Shown here: positions 1-12,000 of the stretch, piece by piece | How the letters are laid out: each line of letters starts with the position of its first letter | How positions within the stretch are numbered: the stretch's first letter is position 1 | Made by a program: the position numbers and the translations under genes | Notes under the pieces: generated by a model | Told to the model about the DNA's origin: nothing | Seen by the model: only the letters and a program-made list of their open reading frames with translations | The model's database searches: none | Source of the DNA: Heterodera schachtii | Lineage: Eukaryota; Nematoda; Chromadorea; Rhabditida; Heteroderidae | Assembly: GCA_023374025.1 (NCBI GenBank) | Contig: SIJG01000128.1 | Span: forward strand, 1-64,000 | Direction: 5' to 3' | Length of the DNA stretch: 64,000 nt

Positions 1-604
1 ACCGGGTTTTACCTTCCCCTCTCCTGCCTTTTATTCCTTTTCTTTTTCCCCCTTTTTTTCAACCCTTTGCTTTTCCTCCTTTCTCTTTCCTCCTCTGCTT
101 TTTCCTTCTCTTTCCCCTGCTTTTCCTTCTCTTCCCCTTCCCTGCTTTCCTTCTCTTCCCCTGCTTTTCCTTCTCTCCCTCCCCTGCTGCTTCTGCTGTT
201 GTTGGTCGTGGTCGTTCGTTTGGTTCTGCTACTGCTTGCCTCTGCTGTGTTTTGCTCTGTCTTCCGTTCTGTTCCGTTTTGCCATTGCCTTCGTCCCGCA
301 CTTTCCGTTGTGTCCGCTTTTCCTCCGCTTCTTCTTTCCCCTCCATTTGCCTCCAATCATTCGGCAGTTTCGGCCTTTGCTTCTGTTGCTCCGTTCGTTG
401 TTGGCTCAGTCCGTATTTAATGGCCACGCTTTTGTTCACTGTCTTAATGAATGTTTTGCCATTTTGTCATATTAACAATTAATTCACCTGATAATAACCG
501 TATCGACCACTAATTGGAATGAATTCCATCCCAACGCATTTCGGACGCGGAATTTCGAAGGATTCGACGCAATTGATCCGTTCTAAGGCCATTTTTTATC
601 TAAA

Positions 605-730
605 AATAAATTAGATAGAGATTAGAGAGAGAGAGAGAGAGAGAGATAGAAGGTGGAGAGAGAGAGGGGACGAGGGAAGAGAGAGAGAGAGAGAGAGAGA
701 GTGGAGAGAAAGAGAGGGGAGGGGGCGGGG
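605..730. repeat. GA-rich simple repeat
   Basis: Runs of alternating G and A, interrupted by short GGA and GGGG segments. It is a microsatellite-like purine tract on the + strand with no coding signal. Confidence 0.85.
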
Positions 731-2764
731 AGAAAAAGGGGAAATGGAGAAAGATAAACATAAAGTGAGAAAAACGAAAGATCAAATCATAAATTGTCAA
801 AAATTTCCTCTCTTTTGCTCCGTCCGCCCCCCCCCCCCCTCTCTTTTGTTCATTTCCTATCGCAATAACACATCAAAAACATTGTCTAAAAAAGCAAAAA
901 AAAAAAAACATTTAAATGTTCGCATTTATTTGAGAAATTTGCCCAAAATTTAAAAGAATTAAAAAGGAAAGAGAATGTTGGGAATATTTGATGATACAGC
1001 GAAGGAAAAGAATGTTGGGAAGAAAGCGACTGACCAAAAAAAGGAAAAGCAAAGGAAAATGAAATAAAAAGGGACGGAAGGACGGACGGAGTGATCGGAC
1101 TGAAAAGTGCCGCCAAAGGACGAGCCGATCGGCGATGGGGCGGGGGGGGGGAAGCGGAGAAAGTGCAAATCCGACACTTTTAATCCCTCCCAAATCCCTC
1201 CCATCCTTTGATCCTTTGATTCCATTCGATTCAATCCAAGAAAGAATTCTCTGCGTGCTTATTTGGGTTATCCCACAGAAGAAAGAGGGACGGAGAAAAG
1301 AAAGAAATATTGGACATCAGATCTTATTTATTTAAAAAAATAAGAAATAAAAATTTTGAAAAAAATTCGGCCATTTGTCGGTGCAAAAAACAATTCTATC
1401 AGTGAAATAATGCAGTAAGAATGCGCGAAAAATATTAACACCGAGTCAAGATAAATCATATTTTTATTGTAATTCGAATGGGAGTCAAAAATTGGACGGA
1501 GTAAAGAAATTCTTTATCAATTATTATCCTACCTTTTTATTGAAATGTATGAATGGATTTTTAAATTTTATACTCTCTTTACATTGATAGTTTTGTGGCA
1601 AAAATCTGAAGAAATTTGTTCAAATTCCTCCACCGCCATTTAAAATTTAATTTTGCTTATGCGCTAAAAAGGGCACAATCCCAAGACTCTCGAAGATCAC
1701 TTCGCACCAGACGAATTCCTCCGCCTTCCTTATTATCATTATCGCCCCACTTTTACTGGTTCTTCGCATTTGAGTAGTTCAGTAATGAGAGAGAATTCAA
1801 GAAGTAATTTGGCCAATTTCTTCCGATTTTGAACCGTTTAAAAGAGAACAAAATTTTTGAGATTTTACAACTGATAGATAAACGCTTAGCCGACATTTTG
1901 CACCAACTTTTGCGGACCGACTTTTGCGGATCACTATTTCGGCGTTGAACTGACTAAAAAAAAAATAATAATAATTTTTTTCAAAAATTGTGTGACCAAC
2001 ATAGTTTTATTTGTGATTTTTCCGACTTGAACATCACCCTTAAAGAATAATCTGATCAACTTATACAATCAAAATCGCAAGAACCTATTTTATTTTTAAG
2101 AAGTTTAGTTTCCATTGGTAAATTAGTATGTAGTTGCTCGTTTTTAATTTTGGACCCATAGTTTTAATAACAGCAAATTACGGACAATTTGTGGGAAAAA
2201 GATAAACTATTTTTAGTTTTGTTTGTTAATTTAATTGGTTTGGCATGCCGGAGAAAAATTAAGCTCACGGTTAACCAAGAGTGGAAGTGAAACACGAAAA
2301 AATTTTCCTTGGTATAAAATTCTTGAACTGACTTTTAAATTAAATATAGCGATTTTTTTGCCAATTTTCACAGTTCAATTATAAGTTAGAATATCTTGTT
2401 TTAGGTAATCTCTTTCATCAAGCAAATTTAAAAAATTAGGCCAAGTAGATTAAGTACATTAATTTCTGGGGCTGCTAATTATAGGTAATACCTAAAATTT
2501 TTGCGCACTTAAAAGGTGTAGATAAGCAAGAAAAAAATTCCACTTGGTTTGGAAATTCTAAGATAAAATAAAAAAATTATGTCAAATAAGACTTTTCTCC
2601 AATTGAGACAGATCGCCGCCTTTCATCAGCTTAGGTACTCACTAATTCCAATTTAGAAGTATTGAATATAATGAAAATTTCTTTTTTCTTTTTTTACAGT
2701 TTAAACGAGAATAGTGATCCGCAAAAGTCGGTCCACAAAAAAAGAGAGAAATCCAAAAAATTAA

Positions 2765-3088
<324 letters not shown>

Positions 3089-3627
3089 AATTCATCGCCT
3101 TTCCATGCGTTTTCTTCTTCTCCACCTAAAAATGCCCCTCCCTCCCCACAATTATCATTCTCCGATCATTTTTGCTTCTCATAAACTCATTAACTATCCA
3201 TTGGTCCATGTTCAGCAGGTTTTAGCACACATCGATTGGTGCTGCCATTTAAGGGATGAGAAGGATTTGCTCGAACCGATCAAAGCCATCCCTTCCCCCG
3301 CCCCCTCCAGACACAACCGATCAAAGCCACCCCCCCCCCCCCTCCGCCCACTTAACCGCGCACCGAACATAATTGCCATAATTATGCTGAATTAATCGAA
3401 GAAGGGAAAAACAAAGTCGAATATAACTAAATATGCAGGATGAAGTTTAAGAAATATCTAATTCAAAAAATGAGAAAATATGGTAAAAACCAAGGAAAAA
3501 AGCAGAATAAAATCCCTTCCACCATTTCTTATCATTTGATAATAAACAAAAATTGATTGGTAACGAATAATTTGATAAATTATGCGAGTAATCTCCATAA
3601 GCCATTGGCACCCTAAAAGCTTTGCAA

Positions 3628-5024
3628 TTATTGCGAAAGGGTGGCGAATTTCGGGCTGTTCGCGTCCTTCTCACTGATTATCCATTTCGTTTTGTCTTGT
3701 AGTGGCCAAGCAATGCCAATCTGTGGGAAAATTGTAAGAAATCTGTGCGGCCAATTCGGCACCTTTTCGTCGAGCGGAGTTATGCCGAATTCGGTTTTCG
3801 GGTCGTACGCTGCCGAACATTTATAAATCACATGGGCACCCCCTTCAGAAAGACACTGTAGAGGAGAAAAGTTACGGTAAAGGCATTTCGAACCACAGAT
3901 TTTTAAGAGATAATTGTCAAACTGTTTAAGGTTTAAGGAGAGGTGCAAATATTTTTGGAAGGGCTATAAAATTAAGGACTGAAAAATTGAAATGGAACCA
4001 TTGGATTTAAAAGGGATTCTGACGGACGGGTGATTAATTAATTAACTAATTAATTAATTATGCCAAGATGTACAAATTAGCACCGACACATAGCCGATTG
4101 AGTATTAAAGCACTTAGATTTCATTACGAAAATCCTTAACACGTACTTAATTATGATAAATATTAAGGAAAATTGTCCAAAATTTTCCTTAATTAGTCTA
4201 GTTTCAAAAGTTGACAATTTATTTGTCATAATCTTTTATGAATCTTTTCAGAAAAGGTTTAAGTTCTAAGAAACCCGTAACCCGTGATACGAAATTAAAG
4301 GGCCACCAAAATGCCGTAATTAAGGAACCCTTAATTGCGCCCAGCCCTGGTCCGACCAAACTCATATGCGGAAATTATTTACCTGAAAGCCATGCAAAAA
4401 GCCGTCCGGAATCCAAAAAAAGGTTTTTTCACGGGCATCCAACAAAACGCCGTGCCATTTGCCAAAAGTGGGTGAGCCCTGGCGAACGTCGACAGCGACA
4501 TCTGAAAAAGAAAACGATGAATCGGATTGGCTGGGGCATTCTGTGGAAAGGACTGATCAGCCAACCGATCGCTCTCATTGTCAGTCTCATTTAGCAAAGT
4601 GATCGACTGATCAGTCCCTTCACTTTTCTGACCGTAAATTGCGCCAACGGCGACAGTGACCAATTTGCCCATTCCCTTTTGCGCGTGAAGGCCGCGGACG
4701 ACGCCGAATTTGGAGAAGGAGTGGTTGTCCTGCAACAGAAGCGAAACGAAGTTGCCAACAGACAATTTGTCATTTATCCAACTCTCCCCCCAAAAAATCT
4801 TTTCGACCTGTACAAATTGCTCTCCGAATGCCAATTTCGTTCGCCATTCTTCGGCATTGTAAGACTCGCTGAAAAAACCCCTCTCATCCGGAAACACCTG
4901 CAGAGAATGAAATTGAAGGCACAGAAAAGGAAGCGAAGAATGAAACCTTGGGCCGAATGAGTTTCAGTCCTTCGATGGCGGAAACTTTCTCAATTTCGGC
5001 ACTAACTCTTTTCACGACGTCCAT
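3628..5024 (-). CDS. rml-3: dTDP-4-dehydrorhamnose 3,5-epimerase (RmlC family)
   Basis: This enzyme makes dTDP-4-keto-L-rhamnose, the third step of dTDP-rhamnose synthesis, in the cytosol. The chosen ATG at 5024 opens a short exon (MDVVKRVSAEIEKVS...) that splices at about 4899 to VFPDERGFFSES. An 81-nt intron separates FVQ from DNHSFSKFGVVRGLHAQ; this block holds the family's RGLH segment with the active-site His. The next exons read VAVDVRQGSPTFGKWHG and FFWIPDGFLHGFQ, then CLSEGAHVIYKCSAAY, ending with an ILSEKD-type motif (IISEKDANSP) before the stop at 3628. These are the RmlC landmarks in the expected order, and all joints use GT/AG in phase. Length is close to that of bacterial enzymes. 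Caenorhabditis carries the same pathway (rml genes); the numbered symbol is from memory. Family call firm, terminal exons good. Confidence 0.9.
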
Positions 5025-6093
5025 TTCAGCAGAAAAAGAAAGTGCCAAAGAAAAAGCCGATTTCTGAGACCAAATGCCAAATGGAAAGAAAAGGACAAAT
5101 GAATGGCGGAAAAGGGAGGGAAAACCAACGGAAGAAATTCAATCCGCGACTTAGGGATGACCTTGACACAAAATTGGGGAGGGGCAAAGAAAAGACAGCG
5201 CAATTTGGAGGGAAGCGACGACGGACGATCAGTGTTATCTGATCAGAGTGACCAGCGGAGGGAGGCAAAAGAGGAAAATGGAAATTGGAGGGATTTTAGG
5301 AGGAATCGTTTAAAGGATTGGACAATATTTGGAAATGAATGGGCCAAAATGGTAAAGTTCAGTAAATTTGCTAAATAAAAAGCTAAAATATGGTAAATTC
5401 GATAGAAATGGGCCAAATCATTTATTTTTGTCGCTTTTCCATCGTTTCGTCCCCCGGGGGAATTTTCCCTCCGATCGATCGGCTAAAACAGAACATTTTG
5501 TTGAGAAGGCACTTGAGAAAGAAGGCCAAGCGAAGAACGACTGACCGACCGACCATTTGAAGTGGCGGCCGAATTTATTGCCTTTGTTGGATTTTTCTTT
5601 ATTTATTCGTCCATTCATCGAAAGGGGCCGAATTTTCAATCAAAAGATGAAAGAATTCAAAAGTGGACGAAGGGGGGGGGGGGAAGGGTGGCCAAGAAGC
5701 GAACTCCTCCAATTGGTCTGTCCGCTGACTGACCGGACTTTCCCCCAAAACGCTTCTTTCATTCGCTGCCCCTTCGCCTGTTTTTGTCCGGTTGTCCGAT
5801 ATGAAAAGCGCCATTTTCGTCCCCCTTTGGGACCCCTCCCTTTTCCCTCCCTTTTCCCTCCCTTTTCCCTCCCTTTTCCCTCCCTTTTCCCTCCCTTTTC
5901 CCTCCCTTTTCCCTCCCTTCCCTTTCCCTCCCTTTTCCCTCTCCCTCTCGCCCCATTCTTGCCTTTTCATTGCTCCGTTTGTTCGTCATCTATTTTCTTC
6001 ATCTTTTTCTTCATCTTTCCCTTACCATTGGCTAACTTTCATTTCCCCTTTTTAATTTCTCTTCGCTTCCATCAGGTGCCATTAATCTTCGCT
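5025..6093. other. Intergenic region between divergent genes
   Basis: This stretch separates the epimerase (leftward) from the EB-module gene (rightward), so it should contain both promoters. It holds G-rich and C/T-rich segments, including a tandem CCCTTTTCCCT-type array at 5826-5945. I recognise no gene. Frames through the array code for Pro/Phe/Ser-rich strings that follow the repeat. Confidence 0.6.
5826..5945. repeat. 11-bp tandem repeat (CCCTTTTCCCT type)
   Basis: About eleven head-to-tail copies of an 11-bp pyrimidine unit, nearly identical between about 5833 and 5920, then decaying. It lies about 150 bp upstream of the predicted start of the EB-module gene. Confidence 0.9.
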
Positions 6094-9000
6094 ATGTTCG
6101 CTCCGTTCGCTTCCTTCCCTCTTCCGCTTCTTCTGTCCGTCCTCCTCCTCCTCCATTTGCCATTTTCCCACGGTTTGCTTCGTTTTGTCTCTCTCTCTCT
6201 GTGCCAATTCTCTTCCCTCCCCCATTAGCATTTGCGCAATTCTCTTCCTCGTCTTCTTCCTCCGTCTCCCCTTCTCTTTGTAATCCTCGTGAGGATTCCC
6301 TTTTTTTGGCCGACTCATCCGATCGCCGCGCTTTCTTCCAATGCCGTGCTTTCGCCCAACTTCCGTATGTGACTAAAAAGGCCATTAATTGAAATCGCCA
6401 AATTCGGTTCAAAGGTCAGTCGGCTTTTGGGAGCGTCATTTTTGCCCCTTCGGCATGCATTTTGCCTACGCCACGCAGCAATGCACGGCCAATTCTCTTC
6501 CGGCCGAAGTGATCAGAGACAGCAACGAATTGTTCCAAATTGGTAGGTCGTCCATCGATAGATTCAGTGGTGTTAATGCTTTTTCTGATTAAGCAATTCT
6601 TAATGGGTCGTGTGCCAACGGGGAACGGTGCATTGGGGGTACGGTATGTGACCGGACGGAAAGGCGTTGCCTTTGTCCGTTTGGGACAATGGCCGTGTTG
6701 GAGAATTTATTTTGCGCGGAAATTCCGACAGTGAAACAGCCGCAGAAGGAAGTGAGTGCATTAAAAAGTGTAAAATGCAAAGGAAAAGCCACGGCTTAAA
6801 AGTCAAAGTGTCCGTCCCTTTTCAGACAAATCATTGGCACGGCCAATGGCAGCAGCAAATGCTCGCCAATTCCCTTTTTCAACTGCGAACGGCACAAAAT
6901 GGGGACGAAATTGGAAAAAACAATGCTCAAAAAACAAAAGAATTTGAGAGGACCACCGAAGGAAAATTCAAAAAAGGTTTTCGAAAAAGCAGCGAATGAC
7001 AGAGTGAAGCATTCTGATCGGTTTAAGCGTCGCTTGGCGAAAAATGCAACAATTTCCTCGGAGAATTTTGTGCCGACCAAAATGCCCGCTGTGAGGAGAG
7101 CCGATGTCGTTGTGTTGTGCCAATGGTTGAACAGAATGGGAAGTGCCAACAACTGAATATAAAAGAAGCAGGTGAGAAGAGACGGGGGGAGAAATGCCAA
7201 AAAATATTAATCAAAACGAAAAAGGGCCTGGCGAACTGTGCAACGGAGGGCAAAAATGTATTGGGGGAACAAAATGCCATCCGAAAATGGCCCTTTGTGT
7301 GTGCAGCGGGGACACCGAACTGAAAAAAGGGCGGTGTGAGAGGAGAGGAGAAGCGGAGGAAAGCGATGCCGAAAAAGGGAGGGCTAACGAAGAAGCCGCG
7401 AAAGGAGGGCAAGCAGAAGCAGAAACAGACGCAACACCACCAGCAGAGATAGCAGAGATGGTCAGTGGGGGGCAGGGCTGGCCGAAACTTCGGCTTCGGC
7501 TTCAAAAACTTCGGGTTTTTTGAACTTCGAACTTCGTGCTTCGGCTTCGGGTAATTTACCCGAAGTTCCGGGAAAATTATACCCCTAAAGATCGAGTTTT
7601 CGATGTGAAAAATGCACGCCTAATGATTGGCTTTTCTCTTGATAAACTTAAATGAGTCAAAAACCGTGAATGCTCTAAGAATTTATAAAATTTTATAAAT
7701 TTCTAAATACATTTTGGTCAAAGATTCAATATATTTATTTTATTAAAAGGGTTGGTTGATCTCTAGCCTTTCTGTCAATTGATTAAATTTGACGAAATTT
7801 TGTGATGAAAAAATCTTAAGAAACAAAAATTTTTTTTTTTTTGAAAAACTTTGGCTTCGGTTTCGAAATGAAATTTTTTTTTACCATTTGGAATAATTCC
7901 TAAATTCATTTTCTTTTTGTTTTTCTGCCTTATTTGGTCGGTTTCCATTTTTAAAGGTGCCAATTTCATCCGTTGAAGGGAAATCGCCAAAGGGCAGCAG
8001 AAAAAAGGCGAAAAAGGCATCAGTGGGAGAGAAATGCTCACTTAACGCCGAATGTTTGGTGGGCCATCGGACGAAAATTTAATTTACCACCGTAGTCCGA
8101 ATTTCACAGAGCGGGGCATACTGTAACGGGAATACGCAACCGCCGACTTGTCAATGTCTGTCCACTCATGTGAAAGTAAACGACAGATGCGAGAAAGGTA
8201 AACGGAAGTGTGACGATGGCGAACAATTAGCATGAATAAGTTCAATTAATTAATTAATTAATTGTCCCATCCTTTGCCCAGTGATTTACCCGGGACAGCG
8301 CGGATGTGAGACGGATTTGCAGGTGAAAGACCGACCAACCGATCGATTGGCAAGTCGCAATCTTTTCGATTCAGTGCAGTGCCGCATATGCGGGCACCCG
8401 ATGCATCGGCCGCCAATGCGTGTGTCCCCCTGGCTCGACACCGATTGACAAGAATTGCATCCCTGGTCAGTCCACCCTCTCCGCCTCCCCAATTTGCCGT
8501 GCCAATTTTTCATTCCTCCCCCCCCCCCCCATTTTCCCCAATTTTCCATGCCAATCTTTCATTCCTCCCCCCCCCCATTTTCCCAAATTTTCCATGCCAA
8601 TCTTTCATCCCCCCCCCCCATTTTCCCCAATTTGCCGTGCCAATCTTTCATTCCTCCCCCCCCCCCCCCATTTTCCCCAATTTGCCGTGCCAATCTTTCA
8701 TCCTCCACTTTTTGCAAATTTCAAATTTTGCTATGCTCTAACTTTGTTCCTAACCATTAACCCCAATTGACTTCACTCCCCTTTTTGTGCTTTCACTCAC
8801 AGCAATTGCTTGGCCTGGTGATCAGTGCAATATCACTCATCTGATGCCCGTTTGCTCCGCTGATTCGTATTGCTTCGAAGGAAAGTGCGTTTGCAATCCG
8901 CCGTTGCATCTGTTCCAAAAACAGTGCATCAACCAACGAGGGAATATTCACTTTTCGGATGAAAAGGGGGAGGAAGATGATCAGAATGATCAGAGGAAAA

Positions 9001-12000
9001 GAAAAAATGCCAAGGCCAAAGAAAGTAATCAGAGGGACAAAGAAAATGCCAAAGACGGAAAAAGTGATCAGAGGAAAAGAGAAAATGCCAAGGCCAAAGA
9101 AAGTGATCAGAGGGAAAAAGAAAATACCAAGGCCGAAGAAAGTGATCAGAGGAAAAGAGAAAATACCAAGGCCGAAGAAAGTGATCAGAGGAAAAGAGAA
9201 AATGCCGAAGTTAAACCAAAATGCAAAAGAGGAGGAAGAAGTAGCAATAAGTTGGATGGTAATTGTATTCATTTTGAAGCATTTAGCGGAAAATTTGAAA
9301 TAGAGGAAAAAGCAATGGAAAATCAGAGAGAAGAGAATCAGAGTAAAAAGGAGAAGGACAAAATGCCAGAGAAAGGGACAATTTTTGAAAATGGAACAAA
9401 TGCCATAGGCAAGAAGAAGAAAATGGCGGAGATTTTGACTGAGATGAGCGGAATGGAACAAATATTCAACGCATTGGCATTGCTGAAAAGTGCCGCATTG
9501 GATGGACAAGCGATTAGCGAGAAAAAGGAGCTGGGAGATGGAGGGCGACGGAGAAGGGAGTTGGACGACGGAACCGCCGAAGGGGGTGGCACTGCTGGGC
9601 ACTCCCAGGGGGCACTGCCCCACAACCTTCGCCTCGAGGGCGAGCCGTGCTCCCCGGGCGACTTTTGTGTGGACGGTGCGTTGTGTGTCGACGGGCATTG
9701 CCAATGTGCCGCGGTGAGTGCGTCAAAATTAAACTAATTTGTCAGCACTTTCCCTTCTGAAGCACTTTCCCGGCAAACACGTGCCGACCTTCCGCACCAT
9801 CGATTCCCAATGCACCGAAAGTGCCGACCGATGTGTGGGCGGTTCCGTCTGTCGCAATTCGACTTGCATTTGCGCCGATGGTTCACTTCCCAATGCGGAG
9901 AAAATGCTCTGCCGACAGAGTCCCGGAGGCAGATGTTCCCATGGCCAAATATGCTCAGGACAATCGAAATGCCGACTCGGCACATGCCATTGTCGTACGG
10001 GAATGAGAATGGCACTGCAGGGAGACGGCAAAAGGCGCAAATGCACTCCAACATTGGCACTACCAAGAGAAAGCTGCCGAAATGGAGAAAAATGTATCGC
10101 AAAAAGCATCGATGGGACCACGAAACTGATGGGCCCAGAGGAGGGAGACGATGAAAACGGGCCGAAAAGGAGGGGCCGCCGAAGGGAGGGACAGCGCGGC
10201 AGAAAGTCGAAGCCGGGCGAAAGGTGGGGCCATGTGCGAAGATAATACTCAAAAGTCAAACTCAGCTGTGCCGAGGACGAATTGTGCACGGGCGGCTCAT
10301 TTTGTGGCGAAAAGTCCATTTGCATTTGCGCCCCGGGGGAAAGCGTTCAAATGGAAAACGGAGAAGCGAAGAAATGCGTGTTGGAAATGGAGGAAAAGGC
10401 GCGGGACAGCAGCCAACCGGTCAAGGCGGAGCCGGGCCAACTTTGCGTGGAGGGCGGCATGGAATGTGCCGGAGGGGCGAAGTGCCAGAATGGCATTTGC
10501 AGTTGCCCTGAGGGTACGTCTGACTTTGGCGCGACCATTGGCCATTCATCTGCCGTTGTCTTTTCTGCCCTCCCTTTTTTTCTTTAGGCCACACTCTCTT
10601 CCGCAATGAGTGCCTTCCACCTCGCGCATTGCCAATAAGCATTGAGAAAATTCACACTCATTCTGCCCTTTTTGCGCCCCAATCAGCAGTGATGGACAGT
10701 CCTTCTTCAGTCGGCACAGATTTCGACCCCAATTTACAGGATCCAATCCCATCCAAAACCGTTTCGCCCGGGGCAATGTGTCGGTTGGCATTTGGTCTGC
10801 CGATGTTGTACCTTTGTTTTCCTCCCTTTTTGTCTGTCATTGGAGTGTCCCTATCGTACGGAATGTGTCCGTGGCGTGTGCCGTTGTCAGAGGGACGAAA
10901 CCATTGTAAATGGAATGTGTCGGAAGACCATACACGAGGTAATGGGCAAATTCAATCACTACACAACCATCGATCACTGCTGATCGGCCACCCTCCCACA
11001 GGTGTTGCCCGGGGCGAGATGCGACACGCAGAAAGGGTTAGACTGTGTGGGCGAGTCGCACTGCTTCTACGGCATTTGCGTGTGTCTGTACGGCTTGGTA
11101 AACATCGGCAACGAATGTGCCAATGCGAACGTATTGGAGAAAGTGGCACCCGGCAAAAGGTGTCTGCCAGGGCAGCACTGCCTGGGCATGGCAAAGTGTG
11201 TAAAGGGCAAATGCCAATGCGCAAAGTGAGCACAATGCCGCAAGAAGCTTATGAACGGTTCAACTCCCAGGGGACAAAAGTTAGACTCGAAATTGCGCCG
11301 GTGCATCAAAGTGGCAAATGCAGCAACGGTTACAACGCCATTGTTGGCATTTCCTTCGGGAGCGGAAGTGGTCGTAGGGCCAACGTCAATCGTCGAAATT
11401 CCTCTGGGCAATTCGGCGGATGGCATTTCGCAAAACGATGGCGCGAGAGAAAGGCCGACCAAATTTATTTATGCAATCCCTGCAGCTTTAGCAGCAGCGG
11501 CTGAGGAGGGGAAATTCCAACAGATTTTGACGGCTAATCAAATGTCAATAAATTTGATGGACGGCGAAATGCGATCATTGATCAGCAAACTGATCGAACA
11601 GCAAAAGCAGAGCAATGAAACTGTTGTGAAGAGACAAAACATTTGTGGCGGAGAAAGGTCGGCGGAAGGGCGACGAGCGGAGGAAAGGCCCCAGTTTTGG
11701 TTTCATTTCAGTGGTCCAACAAATTGTCAGCATTTTCCTCCAATTGTCACTTCAAAGCCTCCATTCAATAGACCAACCCAGCAACAACTCTTCCAATCCG
11801 TCCCTAAATCGGCTTCACCCCTTCAAAATCCCTTCCAATCCGTCTCTAATTCGGCTTCACCCCTTCAAAATCCCTTCCAATCCGTCTCTAATTCGGCTTC
11901 ACCCCTTCAAAATCCCTTCCAATCCGTCCCTAAATCGGCTTCACTCCTTCAAAATCCCTTCCAATCCGTCTCTAATTCGGCTTCACCCCTTCAAAATCCC

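Noticed and set aside
59..439. Long Lys/Arg/Glu-rich frame on the minus strand, and Leu/Ser/Phe-rich frames on the plus strand
   Set aside because: All three follow from one polypyrimidine/polypurine tract. Frames are open on both strands at once, with no domain, splice partner or signal.
5557..6090. Phe/Pro-rich frame upstream of the EB gene
   Set aside because: Caused by the 11-bp tandem repeat. Only the part from 6094 (signal peptide) has independent support.
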